Shown here: one piece after another, positions 49,489 to 60,970 of the stretch
Numbering within the stretch: position 1 is the stretch's first letter
How the letters are laid out: every line of letters starts with the position of its first letter
Assembly (NCBI RefSeq): GCF_036898825.1
Contig: NZ_JARUND010000002.1
Location: forward strand, 2,232,001 to 2,296,000
Direction of reading: 5' to 3'
From: Streptomyces sp. B21-083
Lineage (GTDB): Bacteria > Actinomycetota > Actinomycetes > Streptomycetales > Streptomycetaceae
Length of the DNA stretch: 64,000 nt
Notes under the pieces: generated by a model
Databases searched by the model: none
What the model was told of the DNA's origin: nothing
Seen by the model: the letters and a program-made list of their open reading frames with translations, nothing else
Program-made: the position numbers and the translations under genes

Positions 49489-50496
49489 GTGCCAAAGATG
49501 ACCCCCGCCGAGGCCCTGTCCGCCGTGCGGAACCCGCTCGCCTTCATCGCAGCCCGCTGGACACCGACCCCCCGGACCGTACGGCGGGCGGCGCTCGCCG
49601 CGCTCGTCATGTCGGTGGTCATCGTGGTCACCGGCGGTGCCGTACGACTGACCGGCTCGGGCCTCGGCTGCCCGACCTGGCCCAAGTGCACCGACAACTC
49701 GCTGACGACGACCAGTGCGATGGGCGTGCACGGTGTCATCGAGTTCACCAACCGCATGCTGACGTACGTGCTGTGCGCGGCGGTCGGCTGGGCGATCATC
49801 GCCGCCCGCTCGGAGAAGCCGTACCGGCGCAGCCTCACCCGGCTCGGCTGGGCGCAGTTCTGGGTCGTCATGAGCAACGCGATCCTGGGCGGCGTCGTCG
49901 TCCTGGTCGGCCTCAACCCGTACACGGTCGCGGCCCACTTCCTGCTGTCCTCCGCCCTGATCGCGGTCGCCGTGGTGATGTGGCAGCGCACGCAGGAGGG
50001 CGACGAGGCACCCGGCCCGCTGGTCGGCAAGGCGGTGCGGCAGCTGGTGTGGTTCCTGGTGGTCGCCACGGTGCTGCTGATCGCGGTCGGCACGGTGGTG
50101 ACCGGGTCCGGCCCGCACGCCGGCGACTCGAGCGAGATCGAGCGCATGCCGCTGAACTGGGAGAACGTCAGCAAGCTGCACGCGGTGCTCGCCTGGATCG
50201 TGGTGACCCTGACGTTCGCCCTGTGGTTCGTCCTCAAGGCGGTCGACGCCCCCAAGGGCCCGCTGGACCGCACCCGGGACCTGTTCCTGATCCTGCTCTC
50301 GCAGGGGATCATCGGGTACGTCCAGTACTTCACGAACCTCCCCGAGGTCCTGGTCGGCCTGCACATGCTCGGCTCGGCGCTGGTGTGGATCGCCGTCCTG
50401 CGGGTCCTGCTCGCCCTGCGCGAGCGCGCCGGGGCCGACACCCTGGCCGACGTACCCGGCCCCGCGGCCGAGGCGACGGTAGGCACGCGCGCGTAG
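49489..50496 (+). CDS. ctaA: Heme A synthase (CtaA)
   Basis: An integral membrane enzyme (335 residues) oxidising the C8 methyl of heme O to give heme A for cytochrome aa3 oxidase. Eight helices are predicted. The first loop has the Cys pair GLGCPTWPKCTD, and heme-ligand histidines occur in GVHGVIEFTNR, AAHFLL, SKLHAVLAW and LVGLHMLG. GTG 49489 is preferred because TACGAT lies 7 nt upstream, suggesting a leaderless mRNA. ATG 49480, GTG 49459 and ATG 49498 are alternatives. It is functionally paired with ctaB at 53024. Confidence 0.93.
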   Translation: MPKMTPAEALSAVRNPLAFIAARWTPTPRTVRRAALAALVMSVVIVVTGGAVRLTGSGLGCPTWPKCTDNSLTTTSAMGVHGVIEFTNRMLTYVLCAAVGWAIIAARSEKPYRRSLTRLGWAQFWVVMSNAILGGVVVLVGLNPYTVAAHFLLSSALIAVAVVMWQRTQEGDEAPGPLVGKAVRQLVWFLVVATVLLIAVGTVVTGSGPHAGDSSEIERMPLNWENVSKLHAVLAWIVVTLTFALWFVLKAVDAPKGPLDRTRDLFLILLSQGIIGYVQYFTNLPEVLVGLHMLGSALVWIAVLRVLLALRERAGADTLADVPGPAAEATVGTRA

Positions 50497-50503
50497 ACCG
50501 ACG

Positions 50504-50533
50504 ACGTGACGCACGCGTACGCGTGCGTCACGT
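50504..50533. terminator. 30-bp perfect palindrome between ctaA and a convergent gene
   Basis: ACGTGACGCACGCGT directly followed by its reverse complement. It starts 8 bp after the ctaA stop and 24 bp before the convergent gene's stop. With no spacer it can form a long stem on either transcript, so a two-way terminator is likely. Confidence 0.8.
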
Positions 50534-50556
50534 TCTACGAGGTCAGGTGTACGAGT

Positions 50557-51324
50557 TCAGGTGTACGAGGTCACCAGGCGGTCGATCGCGTCGCCCAGGT
50601 AGTCCCGCGTCAGCTCGCCGCGCCGTTCACGCCACCCGGCGTCGAACCGGCCGCCCTTCTGCCCGTACCGCCGCCGCACGACGTCCTCGACGACCTCCAC
50701 GGGCGCCCCGAGACCCGGCAGCAGGTCCAGCGCCTCCCGTTTCGAGACCAGGCTGCCGGCCCGCAGGGTCATGGTCGCCCGGGCGAAGGTGACCAGCCCC
50801 AGGTCGACCCAGACGTCCTGCGTCCAGAGCCGCGCCTTGTCCACAGTCGGCCGCCAGAAGTCGCGCTGGTCGCGTACGACGAAGTCGGTCAGCTGCCGGT
50901 CCGGCACCACCGGCAGCAGCTCCCCCGGCGCCTTCCCGTACAGCACCCGTCCGAAGGTGTGCAGCTCACGCCGGGTCACCGGGGTGACGGTCCGCCGGAA
51001 CAGGTGGCTGTGCGCCCAGGTGAGGTGCCGTCGCTCGGGATCGGCCGTCGTCGTGTCGGACAGGTAGCTGCAGTGCAGCAGCGGGGCGAGCGGGTCGGCG
51101 CGCAGACGGGCGTGCAGCTTGCCCACCTTCCAGGCGGTGCCCGGCCCGATCGGCCCCTCCAGGACGGCGATCAGGTCGAGGTCGCTGCGGCCCTGCTGGT
51201 AGTCGCCGCCGGCGAGCGATCCGTGGGCCCAGACGGCGACCGGGGCGAGTGCTCGCAGCTCACCGAGGAAACGGTCGAGTAGGGCGTCGGTCAGGGCATC
51301 CGAGCGCGTCGCGTGTGTCGTCAT
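50557..51324 (-). CDS. Nucleotidyltransferase-domain protein
   Basis: A 255-residue protein with a Pol-beta-like nucleotidyltransferase core: AVWAHGSLAGGDYQQGRSDL-DL (GS motif and DxD-type aspartates, ~30-52), followed by a helical C-terminal domain (VVRDQRDFWRPTVDKARLW). The group includes aminoglycoside adenylyltransferase-like and uncharacterised proteins; the substrate cannot be told. ATG 51324 has GAGG only 2-3 nt upstream, so GTG 51339 is an alternative. Confidence 0.8.
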   Translation of the reverse strand: MTTHATRSDALTDALLDRFLGELRALAPVAVWAHGSLAGGDYQQGRSDLDLIAVLEGPIGPGTAWKVGKLHARLRADPLAPLLHCSYLSDTTTADPERRHLTWAHSHLFRRTVTPVTRRELHTFGRVLYGKAPGELLPVVPDRQLTDFVVRDQRDFWRPTVDKARLWTQDVWVDLGLVTFARATMTLRAGSLVSKREALDLLPGLGAPVEVVEDVVRRRYGQKGGRFDAGWRERRGELTRDYLGDAIDRLVTSYT

Positions 51325-51342
51325 GCCCTCAGTCTTCACAGC

Positions 51343-52449
51343 TCACCCCAGGCCGTACACGCGCCGCGCGTTGCCCGCCGCGATCATTCCGGCCACCCGT
51401 TGTGCGTCCCCCAGCGACCACGCCCCCTCGGCGACCCAGCCGCCGAGCACCCGGCCGAGGGCCTCTCGGAAGAGGCGCGCGCCCACCACATGGAGCTCGG
51501 GCAGGGCCTGGGCGCCGCTGGAGAAGAGGATCTTGCCGAAGGGGGCGAGTTCGAGGATCTCGGCGAGGATGGCGGCGGCCCGGGCGCCGGTCCGGACGAG
51601 GGCCGCGCCCAGGTCGGCGTAGACATGCGGGAAGACACCGGCGAGGTGGGCCGCGTGCCGGTGGTACGGGTACCCGTGCAGCAGCACCAGGTCGGTGCCG
51701 AGCCCGGCCGTCGCCCGGACGAAGTCCGTGAGCAGGACCGGATCGGTGCGGTCGATGCGTAAGCCCGGTTCGCCCAGCCCCGCGTGGAGCTGGAGCGGAA
51801 GGCCCGAGGCAACCGCGATCCACAGCAGGTGACGCAGCAGCACGGGGTCGCTGAGCGGGCCGCCGACCCGGCGTCCGGCCAGCCAGCGGCCCGCCGCGCC
51901 CCGTACCTCCCCCGGTCCCGGCGGATCAGGTGCGAGCGCCAGTCCGTGCCGTAGGCCCGCGACGGAGGTGAAGGCCACGGCGCTCGTCGCCGCGCCGTGC
52001 ACCGACTCGGCGAGGTTGGCGAGAAAGGACTCGACGGTGCCCGAGGTGTCGGCCACCTGCTCGGCCAGGAGTTCGAGCCGGACGATCTCATGGGCGTCGG
52101 CGGCTCCCGCGGAGGCCATCTCGGCGGGCCCGGTGAGGTCGCCCGGCAGCCCGGCGTCGACCAGGTATGTCGTGATTCCGCTCCCCCGGAGCAGCCGCCG
52201 GCCCGATTCCAGTACGCCGAGTTCACGGCGCCGGGCGAGATAACGGGCGGGGAGGGCATGCGGTTCCAGGCCCAGCAGCGGGGGGCACCAGCGGCGTACG
52301 GCGAACCCGGTCTGGGTGTCGAAGAGGGTGGTCCCGGCGGCGGGCGGCCCCTCGGTACGCGCGAGCTGGGCCTCGAAGGTGCCGAGACCCAGCTCTGTTC
52401 TCAGTACGCCGTGGCAGTACTGGTCCACGAGGGACGGCGTGTCGATCAT
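51343..52449 (-). CDS. Amidohydrolase-family protein (FluG N-domain-like)
   Basis: A 368-residue TIM-barrel amidohydrolase of the type fused to glutamine synthetase in FluG. The N-terminal DQYCHGV holds a candidate metal His; PLQLHAGLGEPGL, LVLLHGYPYHRHAAHLA and HVYADLGA supply further His/Asp ligands, and FSSGAQALPE is near the end. Motifs are looser than in metal-rich amidohydrolases, so metal use is uncertain. ATG 52449 has GGGGAG 6 nt upstream. It precedes the nucleotidyltransferase gene by 18 bp in the same direction. Confidence 0.82.
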   Translation of the reverse strand: MIDTPSLVDQYCHGVLRTELGLGTFEAQLARTEGPPAAGTTLFDTQTGFAVRRWCPPLLGLEPHALPARYLARRRELGVLESGRRLLRGSGITTYLVDAGLPGDLTGPAEMASAGAADAHEIVRLELLAEQVADTSGTVESFLANLAESVHGAATSAVAFTSVAGLRHGLALAPDPPGPGEVRGAAGRWLAGRRVGGPLSDPVLLRHLLWIAVASGLPLQLHAGLGEPGLRIDRTDPVLLTDFVRATAGLGTDLVLLHGYPYHRHAAHLAGVFPHVYADLGAALVRTGARAAAILAEILELAPFGKILFSSGAQALPELHVVGARLFREALGRVLGGWVAEGAWSLGDAQRVAGMIAAGNARRVYGLG

Positions 52450-52567
52450 CCGGGCTCCCCGTGGCTGGACCGTGTGTTCCTAAGGTCCTAACGGGTGAAC
52501 CGACCATCAGGTGTTGCTTCCGCACACCCCGTGGGAACGACCGACACCGACCGGCCACTCCCCGCAC

Positions 52568-52882
52568 TCACGGGTTACTCGGGCCGCCCACCTGGATTCC
52601 CGCCATACGCGTCCACTCGTACGGGCCGGTCGTCACCTTGGCCGCGAACTCGCCGTCGAAGTCCTCGTGGACGGTGATGCCGGCCTTCTCGACGGCCTGC
52701 TGGGCGATCGCGTACGTCGGGGCAACGAGGTCGCCCCAGCCGCCGTCCTCGCCGACGAGCACGATCCGGGCCCCGCGCTCCCCGATGTAGGCCACCTGCC
52801 CCTCGGCGCCGCCGTGCTCCTTGGCGAACCCGTCGATCTGCTTGGCGAGCTTGGCCACCGTGCGCTCCTGCGTATCTGCCAT
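52568..52882 (-). CDS. Conserved small protein of unknown function
   Basis: A 104-residue soluble acidic protein (ADTQERTVAKLAKQIDGFAK, IGERGARIVLVGEDGGWGDL, VHEDFDGEFAAKV), with mixed alpha/beta character. Similar proteins occur next to ctaB in Streptomyces as far as I recall; no function known. ATG 52882 has no strong ribosome-binding site. It shows no signal peptide or membrane helix. Confidence 0.72.
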   Translation of the reverse strand: MADTQERTVAKLAKQIDGFAKEHGGAEGQVAYIGERGARIVLVGEDGGWGDLVAPTYAIAQQAVEKAGITVHEDFDGEFAAKVTTGPYEWTRMAGIQVGGPSNP

Positions 52883-52961
52883 GCCAAGGATGCTACCGAC
52901 GAGTAGATCACCAGGCGACGGTAGGGCAAGTGGCCTTCCCCACGTAACCACGGTGACTGGG

Positions 52962-53018
52962 GCGCCCCGATAGGGGCGCGGGGAACTGCGCGACCAGCCA
53001 CAGCGGGCCCGCGGCCGA
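52962..53018. repeat. Dispersed repeat family B with hairpin (after ctaB)
   Basis: GCGCCCC-GATA-GGGGCGC (52962-52979), then GGGGAACTGCGCGACCAGCC and ACAGCGGGCCCGCGG. On the minus strand it directly follows the ctaB stop and provides a terminator-like stem. Confidence 0.8.
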
Positions 53019-53023
53019 ACTGC

Positions 53024-53977
53024 TTACCGCAAGAAGGGATCCACAGCGACAGCCACGAACAGCAGCGACACATAGGTGATCGACCAGTGGAACAGCCGCA
53101 TCTCCTTCAGCTTCCCACCACTCGACCCAGCCCGTGCGCGACTCTGCAAGGCATGCGCCTCCCACAGCCACCAGCCGCCCGCCACCAGCGCGACCACCGT
53201 GTAGAACCAGCCGGTGTAGCCGAGCACGGTGAGCAGCAGCGAGACCGCGACCATCGCCCAGCTGTACGCCACGATCTGCCGGGCGACCGTCTTGTTGGAG
53301 GCGATGACCGGGAGCATCGGCACGCCCACGCGCGCGTAGTCGTCCTTCACCTTCATGGACAGCGGCCAGTAGTGCGGCGGGGTCCAGAAGAAGATGACCA
53401 GGAAGAGGATGACGGGCGCCCAGGAGAGCGAGTTCGTGACGGCGGACCAGCCGATGAGGACCGGCATACAGCCCGCGATGCCGCCCCACACGATGTTCTG
53501 CGACGTACGCCGCTTGAGGATCATCGTGTAAACGACCACGTAAAAGAGGAGTGCGCCCAGCGACAGCCAGGCCGACAGCCAGTTGACCGTGAGACCGAAG
53601 AGGAGCGTGGAGGCGACGGCGAGGGTGATGCCGAAGGCCAGGCACTCGCGCGGGCTGACCATGCCGGTGACCAGCGGGCGCTGCGAGGTGCGGTCCATGA
53701 GCGCGTCGATGTCACGGTCGATGTACATGTTGAGCGCGTTGGCGCCACCCGCGGAGAGGTAGCCGCCGAGGCAGGTGAGGAGGACCAGTCCCAGGTCCGG
53801 TACACCCTGCTCCGCCAGGAACATCACCGGAACGGTGGTGATGAGCAGCAGCTCGATGATCCGCGGCTTTGTGAGAGCAACGAACGCCATGACCCGGGCC
53901 CCGAGGGGCTGGTGACTCCGGCTCTGGCTCTGGCTCGTCCCGGTCATCCCCGCTGGACGGGATTCAACGGCCGTCAC
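53024..53977 (-). CDS. ctaB: Protoheme IX farnesyltransferase (heme O synthase, CtaB)
   Basis: A 317-residue UbiA-family membrane prenyltransferase attaching farnesyl to heme B. Nine helices are predicted. The Asp-rich motif is [19 protein letters not shown] (~80-98) and the second conserved loop [18 protein letters not shown] 53977 is chosen because AGGGG lies 7 nt upstream (CAGGGGTGTGC); an ATG at 53998 is in frame. Divergent from tkt. Confidence 0.95.
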   Translation of the reverse strand: MTAVESRPAGMTGTSQSQSRSHQPLGARVMAFVALTKPRIIELLLITTVPVMFLAEQGVPDLGLVLLTCLGGYLSAGGANALNMYIDRDIDALMDRTSQRPLVTGMVSPRECLAFGITLAVASTLLFGLTVNWLSAWLSLGALLFYVVVYTMILKRRTSQNIVWGGIAGCMPVLIGWSAVTNSLSWAPVILFLVIFFWTPPHYWPLSMKVKDDYARVGVPMLPVIASNKTVARQIVAYSWAMVAVSLLLTVLGYTGWFYTVVALVAGGWWLWEAHALQSRARAGSSGGKLKEMRLFHWSITYVSLLFVAVAVDPFLR

Positions 53978-54341
53978 GCACACCCCTGACAGAGACATTC
54001 CAACAAGCCTCCGGTGTGAAGTCCCGGTAGAGGCTCGCGCTTACCACGCCACTCTAGACGTTGCCCAGACCCCGCCCTTCGCGGGGGTGGGGTCGTGTTG
54101 TGGGGCGCTTTGTGATGGGCGCGACGTGGCTCGATTGAGCAGTCGGGCGGCGTGCTTCGTATTGCAGTCCGGCAGCGGTCGGGAGGCAGACGTGAAGCAG
54201 TCCCGGCAGTCTGGAATGACTCGAAATACTGCACGTTCTTCCGAGGGTAGGCTCGACAAAGGCCGAGGGTGTCAGCCCCCGGCAGCCGGTGGACACCGAG
54301 GACGCCGGCATTAGACATGTGGAGAGGAGCCCTGACCCAGG
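53978..54341. other. Divergent ctaB-tkt spacer
   Basis: 364 bp without a gene. It holds the hairpin CCCCGC-CCTTC-GCGGGG at 54070-54086 and a possible -10 box TAGGCT at 54248-54253 for tkt. No convincing -35 or operator was seen. Confidence 0.5.
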
Positions 54342-56429
54342 GTGAGCACCAAGCCGACCACCACAGACCTCGAGTGGACCGAGTTGGACCAGCGGGCCGT
54401 CGACACCGCCCGCGTCCTGGCCGCCGATGCCGTACAGAAGGTCGGCAACGGCCATCCCGGTACGGCGATGAGCCTGGCCCCCGCCGCGTACACCCTCTTC
54501 CAGAAGGTGATGCGGCACGACCCGGCGGACGCCGACTGGGTCGGGCGCGACCGTTTCGTACTGTCCGCCGGTCACTCGTCCCTGACCCTCTACACCCAGC
54601 TGTACCTGGCCGGTTTCGGGCTGGAGCTGGATGACCTGAAGGCGTTCCGGACGTGGGGTTCCAAGACCCCCGGCCACCCCGAGTACGGGCACACGACGGG
54701 CGTCGAGACGACGACCGGTCCGCTCGGCCAAGGTGTCGCCAACGCCGTGGGCATGGCCATGGCCGCCCGCTACGAGCGCGGTCTGTTCGACCCGGAGGCC
54801 CCCGTAGGGGAGTCCCCGTTCGACCACTTCATCTTCGCGATCGCTGGCGACGGCTGCCTCCAGGAGGGCATCTCCGCGGAGGCGTCCTCGCTGGCCGGGC
54901 ACCAGAAGCTCGGCAACCTGGTCCTGCTGTGGGACGACAACCACATCTCGATCGAGGGCGACACCGAGACAGCCGTCTCCGAGGACGTCGCCAAGCGGTA
55001 CGAGGCGTACGGCTGGCACGTGCAGCGGATCGCCCCGAAGCCGGACGGCGACCTCGACCCGCACGCCATCTACAACGCCGTGCAGGCCGCCAAGAAGGTG
55101 ACGGACAAGCCGTCGTTCATCGCGATGCGCTCGATCATCGCCTGGCCCGCCCCGAACGCCCAGAACACCGAGGCCGCGCACGGCTCGGCGCTCGGCGACG
55201 ACGAGGTGGCGGCCACCAAGCGTGTCCTCGGCTTCGACCCGGAGCAGTCCTTCGAGGTCTCGGACGCCGTCCTGAACCACACCCGCGAGGCGCTGGAGCG
55301 CGGCCGTCAGGCCAAGGCGGAGTGGGAGAAGTCGTTCCAGGAGTGGCGCAACAACAACGCCGAGCGCGCCGCCGAGTTCGACCGCATCGCCGCGGGTGAA
55401 CTGCCCAAGGGCTGGGAGGAGAAGCTTCCGGTCTTCGAGGCGGGCAAGGGTGTCGCCACGCGCGCCGCGTCCGGCAAGGTCCTCCAGGCACTGGGCGCTG
55501 TCATCCCGGAGCTGTGGGGCGGCTCGGCCGACCTGGCCGGCTCGAACAACACGACCATCGACAAGACGTCCTCCTTCCTCCCGGCGGACAACCCGCTGCC
55601 GGAGGCGGACCCTTACGGTCGCACGATCCACTTCGGTATCCGCGAGCACTCGATGGCCGCCGAGATGAACGGCATCGCCCTGCACGGCAACACCCGTGTC
55701 TACGGCGGTACTTTCCTCGTCTTCTCCGACTACATGCGCAACGCGGTACGGCTGTCCGCGCTGATGCACGTGCCGGTGACGTACGTGTGGACGCACGACT
55801 CCATCGGCCTCGGCGAGGACGGCCCGACGCACCAGCCGGTCGAGCACATCGCGTCGCTGCGTGCCATCCCGGGCCTGAACGTCGTGCGCCCGGCGGACGC
55901 CAACGAGACGGCCATCGCCTGGCGCGAGATCCTGAAGCGCTGGACGAAGGTCTTCGGCAAGGGCGCCCCGCACGGCCTCGCGCTGACCCGCCAGGGCGTG
56001 CCGACGTACGAGGCCAACGAGGACGCGACCAAGGGCGGTTACGTGCTGTTCGAGGCCGAGGGTGGCACGCCCGAGGTCATCCTCATCGCGACCGGTTCCG
56101 AGGTCCATGTGGCCGTCGGGGCCCGGGAGCAGCTCCAGGCGGAGGGTGTGCCGACGCGGGTCGTGTCGATGCCGTGCGTGGAGTGGTTCGAGGAGCAGGA
56201 CCAGGGGTACCGGGAGAGCGTTCTGCTCCCGTCCGTCAAGGCGCGCGTCGCGGTCGAGGCCGGTATCGGTCTCACCTGGCACAAGTACGTCGGGGACGCG
56301 GGCCGCATCGTTTCCCTGGAGCACTTCGGTGCGTCGGCCGACGGCAAGGTCCTCTTCCAGGAGTTCGGCTTCACTGCCGAGAACGTCGCATCCGTCGCCA
56401 GGGAATCGATCGCCGCAGCCCAGCGCTGA
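54342..56429 (+). CDS. tkt: Transketolase
   Basis: A 695-residue thiamine-diphosphate enzyme of the non-oxidative pentose phosphate pathway. GNGHPGTAMSLAP (substrate His), GPLGQGVANAVGMA, the ThDP motif GDGCLQEGISAEA with WDDNHIS, and FGIREHSMAAEMNGIALHG (catalytic Glu) are intact. GTG 54342 has AGGAG about 10 nt upstream. First gene of the tkt-tal-zwf-opcA-pgl operon. Confidence 0.97.
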   Translation: MSTKPTTTDLEWTELDQRAVDTARVLAADAVQKVGNGHPGTAMSLAPAAYTLFQKVMRHDPADADWVGRDRFVLSAGHSSLTLYTQLYLAGFGLELDDLKAFRTWGSKTPGHPEYGHTTGVETTTGPLGQGVANAVGMAMAARYERGLFDPEAPVGESPFDHFIFAIAGDGCLQEGISAEASSLAGHQKLGNLVLLWDDNHISIEGDTETAVSEDVAKRYEAYGWHVQRIAPKPDGDLDPHAIYNAVQAAKKVTDKPSFIAMRSIIAWPAPNAQNTEAAHGSALGDDEVAATKRVLGFDPEQSFEVSDAVLNHTREALERGRQAKAEWEKSFQEWRNNNAERAAEFDRIAAGELPKGWEEKLPVFEAGKGVATRAASGKVLQALGAVIPELWGGSADLAGSNNTTIDKTSSFLPADNPLPEADPYGRTIHFGIREHSMAAEMNGIALHGNTRVYGGTFLVFSDYMRNAVRLSALMHVPVTYVWTHDSIGLGEDGPTHQPVEHIASLRAIPGLNVVRPADANETAIAWREILKRWTKVFGKGAPHGLALTRQGVPTYEANEDATKGGYVLFEAEGGTPEVILIATGSEVHVAVGAREQLQAEGVPTRVVSMPCVEWFEEQDQGYRESVLLPSVKARVAVEAGIGLTWHKYVGDAGRIVSLEHFGASADGKVLFQEFGFTAENVASVARESIAAAQR

Positions 56430-56464
56430 CGCTGACATAACCATTCGTAGGAGATGACTTTTCC

Positions 56465-57583
56465 ATGACAGACGCACTCAAGCGCCTCTCCGAGGAGGGC
56501 GTCGCGATCTGGCTGGACGACCTGTCGCGCCAGCGGATCACGTCCGGCAACCTCGCCGAGCTGATCGACCAGCAGCACGTCGTGGGCGTCACGACCAACC
56601 CGTCGATCTTCCAGAAGGCGATCAGCAGCGGTGACGGCTACGAGCCGCAGCTCACCGAGCTCGCCGCCCGCAAGGTCACCGTCGAAGAGGCCGTCCGCAT
56701 GATCACGACGGCGGACGTCCGTGACGCCGCCGACATCCTGCGTCCGGTCTTCGACTCGACGCAGGGCCAGGACGGCCGGGTGTCGATCGAGGTCGACCCC
56801 CGTCTCGCCCACAACACCCTCTCGACCGTCGCCGAGGCCAAGCAGCTGGCCTGGCTGGTGGACCGGCCGAACACGCTCATCAAGATCCCGGCCACCGAGG
56901 CGGGTCTTCCGGCGATCACCGAGGTCATCGGACTCGGGATCAGCGTCAACATCACGCTGATCTTCTCGCTGGCGCGTTACCGCAAGGTCATGGACGCCTA
57001 CCTGGCGGGCCTGGAGAAGGCCAAGGAGCGCGGCCTGGACCTCTCCAAGATCCACTCCGTGGCGTCCTTCTTCGTGTCCCGCGTGGACACCGAGATCGAC
57101 AAGAGGATCGACGCGCTGGGCACCGACGAGGCCAAGGCCGCCCGCGGCAAGGCCGGTCTGGCCAACGCGCGGCTCGCCTACCAGGCGTACGAGGAGGTCT
57201 TCTCGTCCGACCGCTGGGCGGCCCTCGACAAGGCGCGGGCCAACAAGCAGCGCCCGCTGTGGGCCTCGACGGGCGTCAAGGACAAGGCGTACAAGGACAC
57301 CCTGTACGTCGACGACCTGGTCGCGCCGAACACGGTGAACACCATGCCGGAGGCGACCATGTTCGCCGCCGAGGACCACGGACAGATCACCGGCAACACC
57401 ATCGCCGGTACGTACGAGCAGGCCCGCGCGGAACTCGACGCGGTCGAGAAGCTCGGGATCTCGTACGACGAAGTGGTCCAGCTGCTTGAGGACGAGGGCG
57501 TCGAGAAGTTCGAGGCGTCCTGGACCGACCTGCTCACGTCGACAGAGGCGGAACTGAAGCGCCTCGCCCCTTCGGAGGGCTGA
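56465..57583 (+). CDS. tal: Transaldolase
   Basis: A 372-residue transaldolase of the longer actinobacterial type. [13 protein letters not shown] near the N-terminus, the Schiff-base Lys in [14 protein letters not shown] (~140), and [11 protein letters not shown] are present. ATG 56465 with AGGAG upstream, 35 bp after tkt. Works with Tkt to return pentose phosphates to glycolysis. Confidence 0.97.
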   Translation: MTDALKRLSEEGVAIWLDDLSRQRITSGNLAELIDQQHVVGVTTNPSIFQKAISSGDGYEPQLTELAARKVTVEEAVRMITTADVRDAADILRPVFDSTQGQDGRVSIEVDPRLAHNTLSTVAEAKQLAWLVDRPNTLIKIPATEAGLPAITEVIGLGISVNITLIFSLARYRKVMDAYLAGLEKAKERGLDLSKIHSVASFFVSRVDTEIDKRIDALGTDEAKAARGKAGLANARLAYQAYEEVFSSDRWAALDKARANKQRPLWASTGVKDKAYKDTLYVDDLVAPNTVNTMPEATMFAAEDHGQITGNTIAGTYEQARAELDAVEKLGISYDEVVQLLEDEGVEKFEASWTDLLTSTEAELKRLAPSEG

Positions 57584-57587
57584 AACC

Positions 57588-59107
57588 TTGTCAAGCAGCA
57601 ACCCGCTGCGTGACCCCGCAGACCGACGGCTCCCGCGTATCGCGGGGCCGTCGGGCCTGGTCATCTTCGGGGTCACCGGCGACCTGTCACGCAAAAAGCT
57701 GATGCCTGCCGTGTACGACCTCGCCAACCGCGGGTTGCTGCCACCGGGCTTCTCCCTCGTCGGTTTCGCCCGCCGTGAATGGGCGAACGAGGACTTCGCG
57801 GCGGAGGTCCACGACGCCGTCAAGGAGCACGCCCGTACGCCGTTCCGTGAGGAGGTCTGGCAGCAGCTCATCCAGGGGATGCGCTTCGTCCAGGGCACCT
57901 TCGACGACGACGAGTCCTTCGAGCGGCTGCGCTCGACGATCGAGGAGCTGGACAAGGCGCAGGGGACGGGCGGCAACTTCGCCTTCTACCTCTCCGTGCC
58001 GCCGTCCGCCTTCCCGGTGGTCATCAAGCAGCTGAAGAAGCACGGTCTGGCGGACCAGGACAACGGTTCCTGGCGGCGTGCGGTCATCGAGAAGCCCTTC
58101 GGCCACGACCTCAAGTCGGCCGAGGACCTCAACACGACCGTCGAGGAGGTCTTCGCCCCGGACCAGGTCTTCCGGATCGACCACTACCTCGGCAAGGAGA
58201 CCGTCCAGAACATTCTGGCGCTCCGCTTCGCCAACCAGATGTTCGAGCCGATCTGGAACCGGTCCTTCGTGGACCACGTGCAGATCACGATGGCCGAGGA
58301 CATCGGCATCGGCGGCCGGGCCGGCTACTACGACGGCATCGGCGCGGCCCGTGACGTCATCCAGAACCACCTTCTCCAGCTGATGGCCCTGACGGCCATG
58401 GAGGAACCGGCCTCCTTCGACGCGGACGCGCTGGCCGCCGAGAAGACCAAGGTGCTCGGCGCGGTCAAGCTGCCGCAGGACCTCGGCAAGAACACGGTCC
58501 GCGGACAGTACGCGGCGGGCTGGCAGGGTGGCGAGAAGGCCATCGGCTACCTCCAGGAAGACGGCATCGACCCCAAGTCGAAGACCGACACCTACGCGGC
58601 GATCAAGGTCGAGGTCGACAACCGCCGCTGGGCGGGTGTCCCCTTCTATCTGCGCACCGGCAAGCGTCTCGGCCGCCGCGTCACCGAGATCGCGGTGGTC
58701 TTCCAGCGCGCGCCCCACTCCCCGTTCGACCACACGGCGACGGAGGAACTGGGCCAGAACGCGATCGTCATCCGCGTCCAGCCCGACGAGGGCATCACGG
58801 TCCGCTTCGGCTCCAAGGTGCCCGGCACCTCGATGGAGATCCGTGACGTGTCCATGGACTTCGCGTACGGCGAGTCCTTCACGGAGTCGAGCCCCGAGGC
58901 GTACGAGCGTCTGATCCTGGACGTCCTCCTGGGCGACTCCAACCTCTTCCCGCGCACCGAGGAGGTCGAGCTGTCCTGGCGGATCCTCGACCCGATCGAG
59001 CAGCACTGGGACAAGCACGGCAAGCCCGCGCAGTACCCCTCGGGCACGTGGGGCCCCGTCGAGGCGGACGAAATGCTCGAACGAGACGGACGGAGCTGGC
59101 GGCGCCC

Positions 59108-59111
<4 letters not shown>
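57588..59111 (+). CDS. zwf: Glucose-6-phosphate dehydrogenase
   Basis: A 507-residue enzyme opening the oxidative pentose phosphate pathway. The NADP site is FGVTGDLSRKKLMPAVYDL (~27-45) and the active-site RIDHYLGKE (~198-206). TTG 57588 is the start, with GGAGGG about 10 nt upstream overlapping the end of tal. The rare TTG may lower its output relative to tal. Stop overlaps opcA (ATGA). Confidence 0.96.
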
Positions 59112-60153
<1,042 letters not shown>

Positions 60154-60157
<4 letters not shown>

Positions 60158-60939
60158 GTACGGCACCGCAGCTCGTCGTCCACCGCGACAAGGAGCTGAT
60201 GGCCGAGGCCGCGGCGGCCCGCCTGATCACGAAGATCGTGGACGCGCAGGCCTCGCGGGGCTCGGCGTCGGTGGTGCTCACGGGCGGCCGCAACGGCAAC
60301 GGCCTGCTGGCCGCCCTGGCCGCCGCGCCCGCCCGGGACGCCATCGACTGGGCCCGGCTCGACCTGTGGTGGGGCGACGAACGCTTCCTGCCCGAGGGCC
60401 ACCCTGACCGCAACGTCACCCAGGCGAAGGCGGCACTGCTGGACGCGGTGCCGCTGGACCCGGGCCGCGTCCACGCCATGCCCGCGTCGGACGGCCCGTA
60501 CGGCTCCGACGTGGACGCCGCGGCGGAGGGCTACGCGGCGGAACTTGCCAAGGCGGCAGCCTCAGAACCCCACGGTCAGGTTCCTACCTTCGACGTCTTG
60601 ATGCTGGGCGTGGGCCCGGACACGCATGTGGCGTCCCTGTTCCCGGAGCTGCCCGCGGTCCGGGAGACGGACCGCACGGTGGTCGGCGTCCACGGCGCCC
60701 CGAAGCCCCCACCGACCCGGGTCACCCTCACCCTCCCGGCGATCCGCGCGGCCCGCGAGGTATGGCTGCTGGCGGCGGGCGAGGACAAGGCGGGGGCGGC
60801 GGCGATAGCCCTTTCGGGCGCGGGCGAGATCCAGGCCCCGGCAGCCGGCGCACACGGCAGACAACGCACCCTGTGGCTTTTGGACACCGCGGCAGCATCC
60901 CAACTCCCGAGGACGCTGTACCCCCCGGCATCACCCTGA
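60154..60939 (+). CDS. pgl: 6-phosphogluconolactonase
   Basis: A 261-residue lactonase (DevB/SOL family) hydrolysing 6-phosphogluconolactone from Zwf. VVLTGGRNGNGLLAAL (~41-56), LDLWWGDERFLPEGHPDRN and VLMLGVGPDTHVASLFP carry the conserved residues. GTG 60154 overlaps the opcA stop (GTGA). Last gene of the operon, followed by an inverted family-A repeat. A lactonase here is specific to the phosphorylated substrate and should not be confused with the missing aldarolactonase. Confidence 0.95.
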
Positions 60940-60970
60940 CCGACGACGGGCAGGGGGGCGGGCTCGAGCC

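Noticed and set aside
54054..56477. An 807-codon minus-strand frame opposite tkt
   Set aside because: Antisense shadow of transketolase; composition is Arg/Val/Leu/Gly-biased with no recognisable domain.
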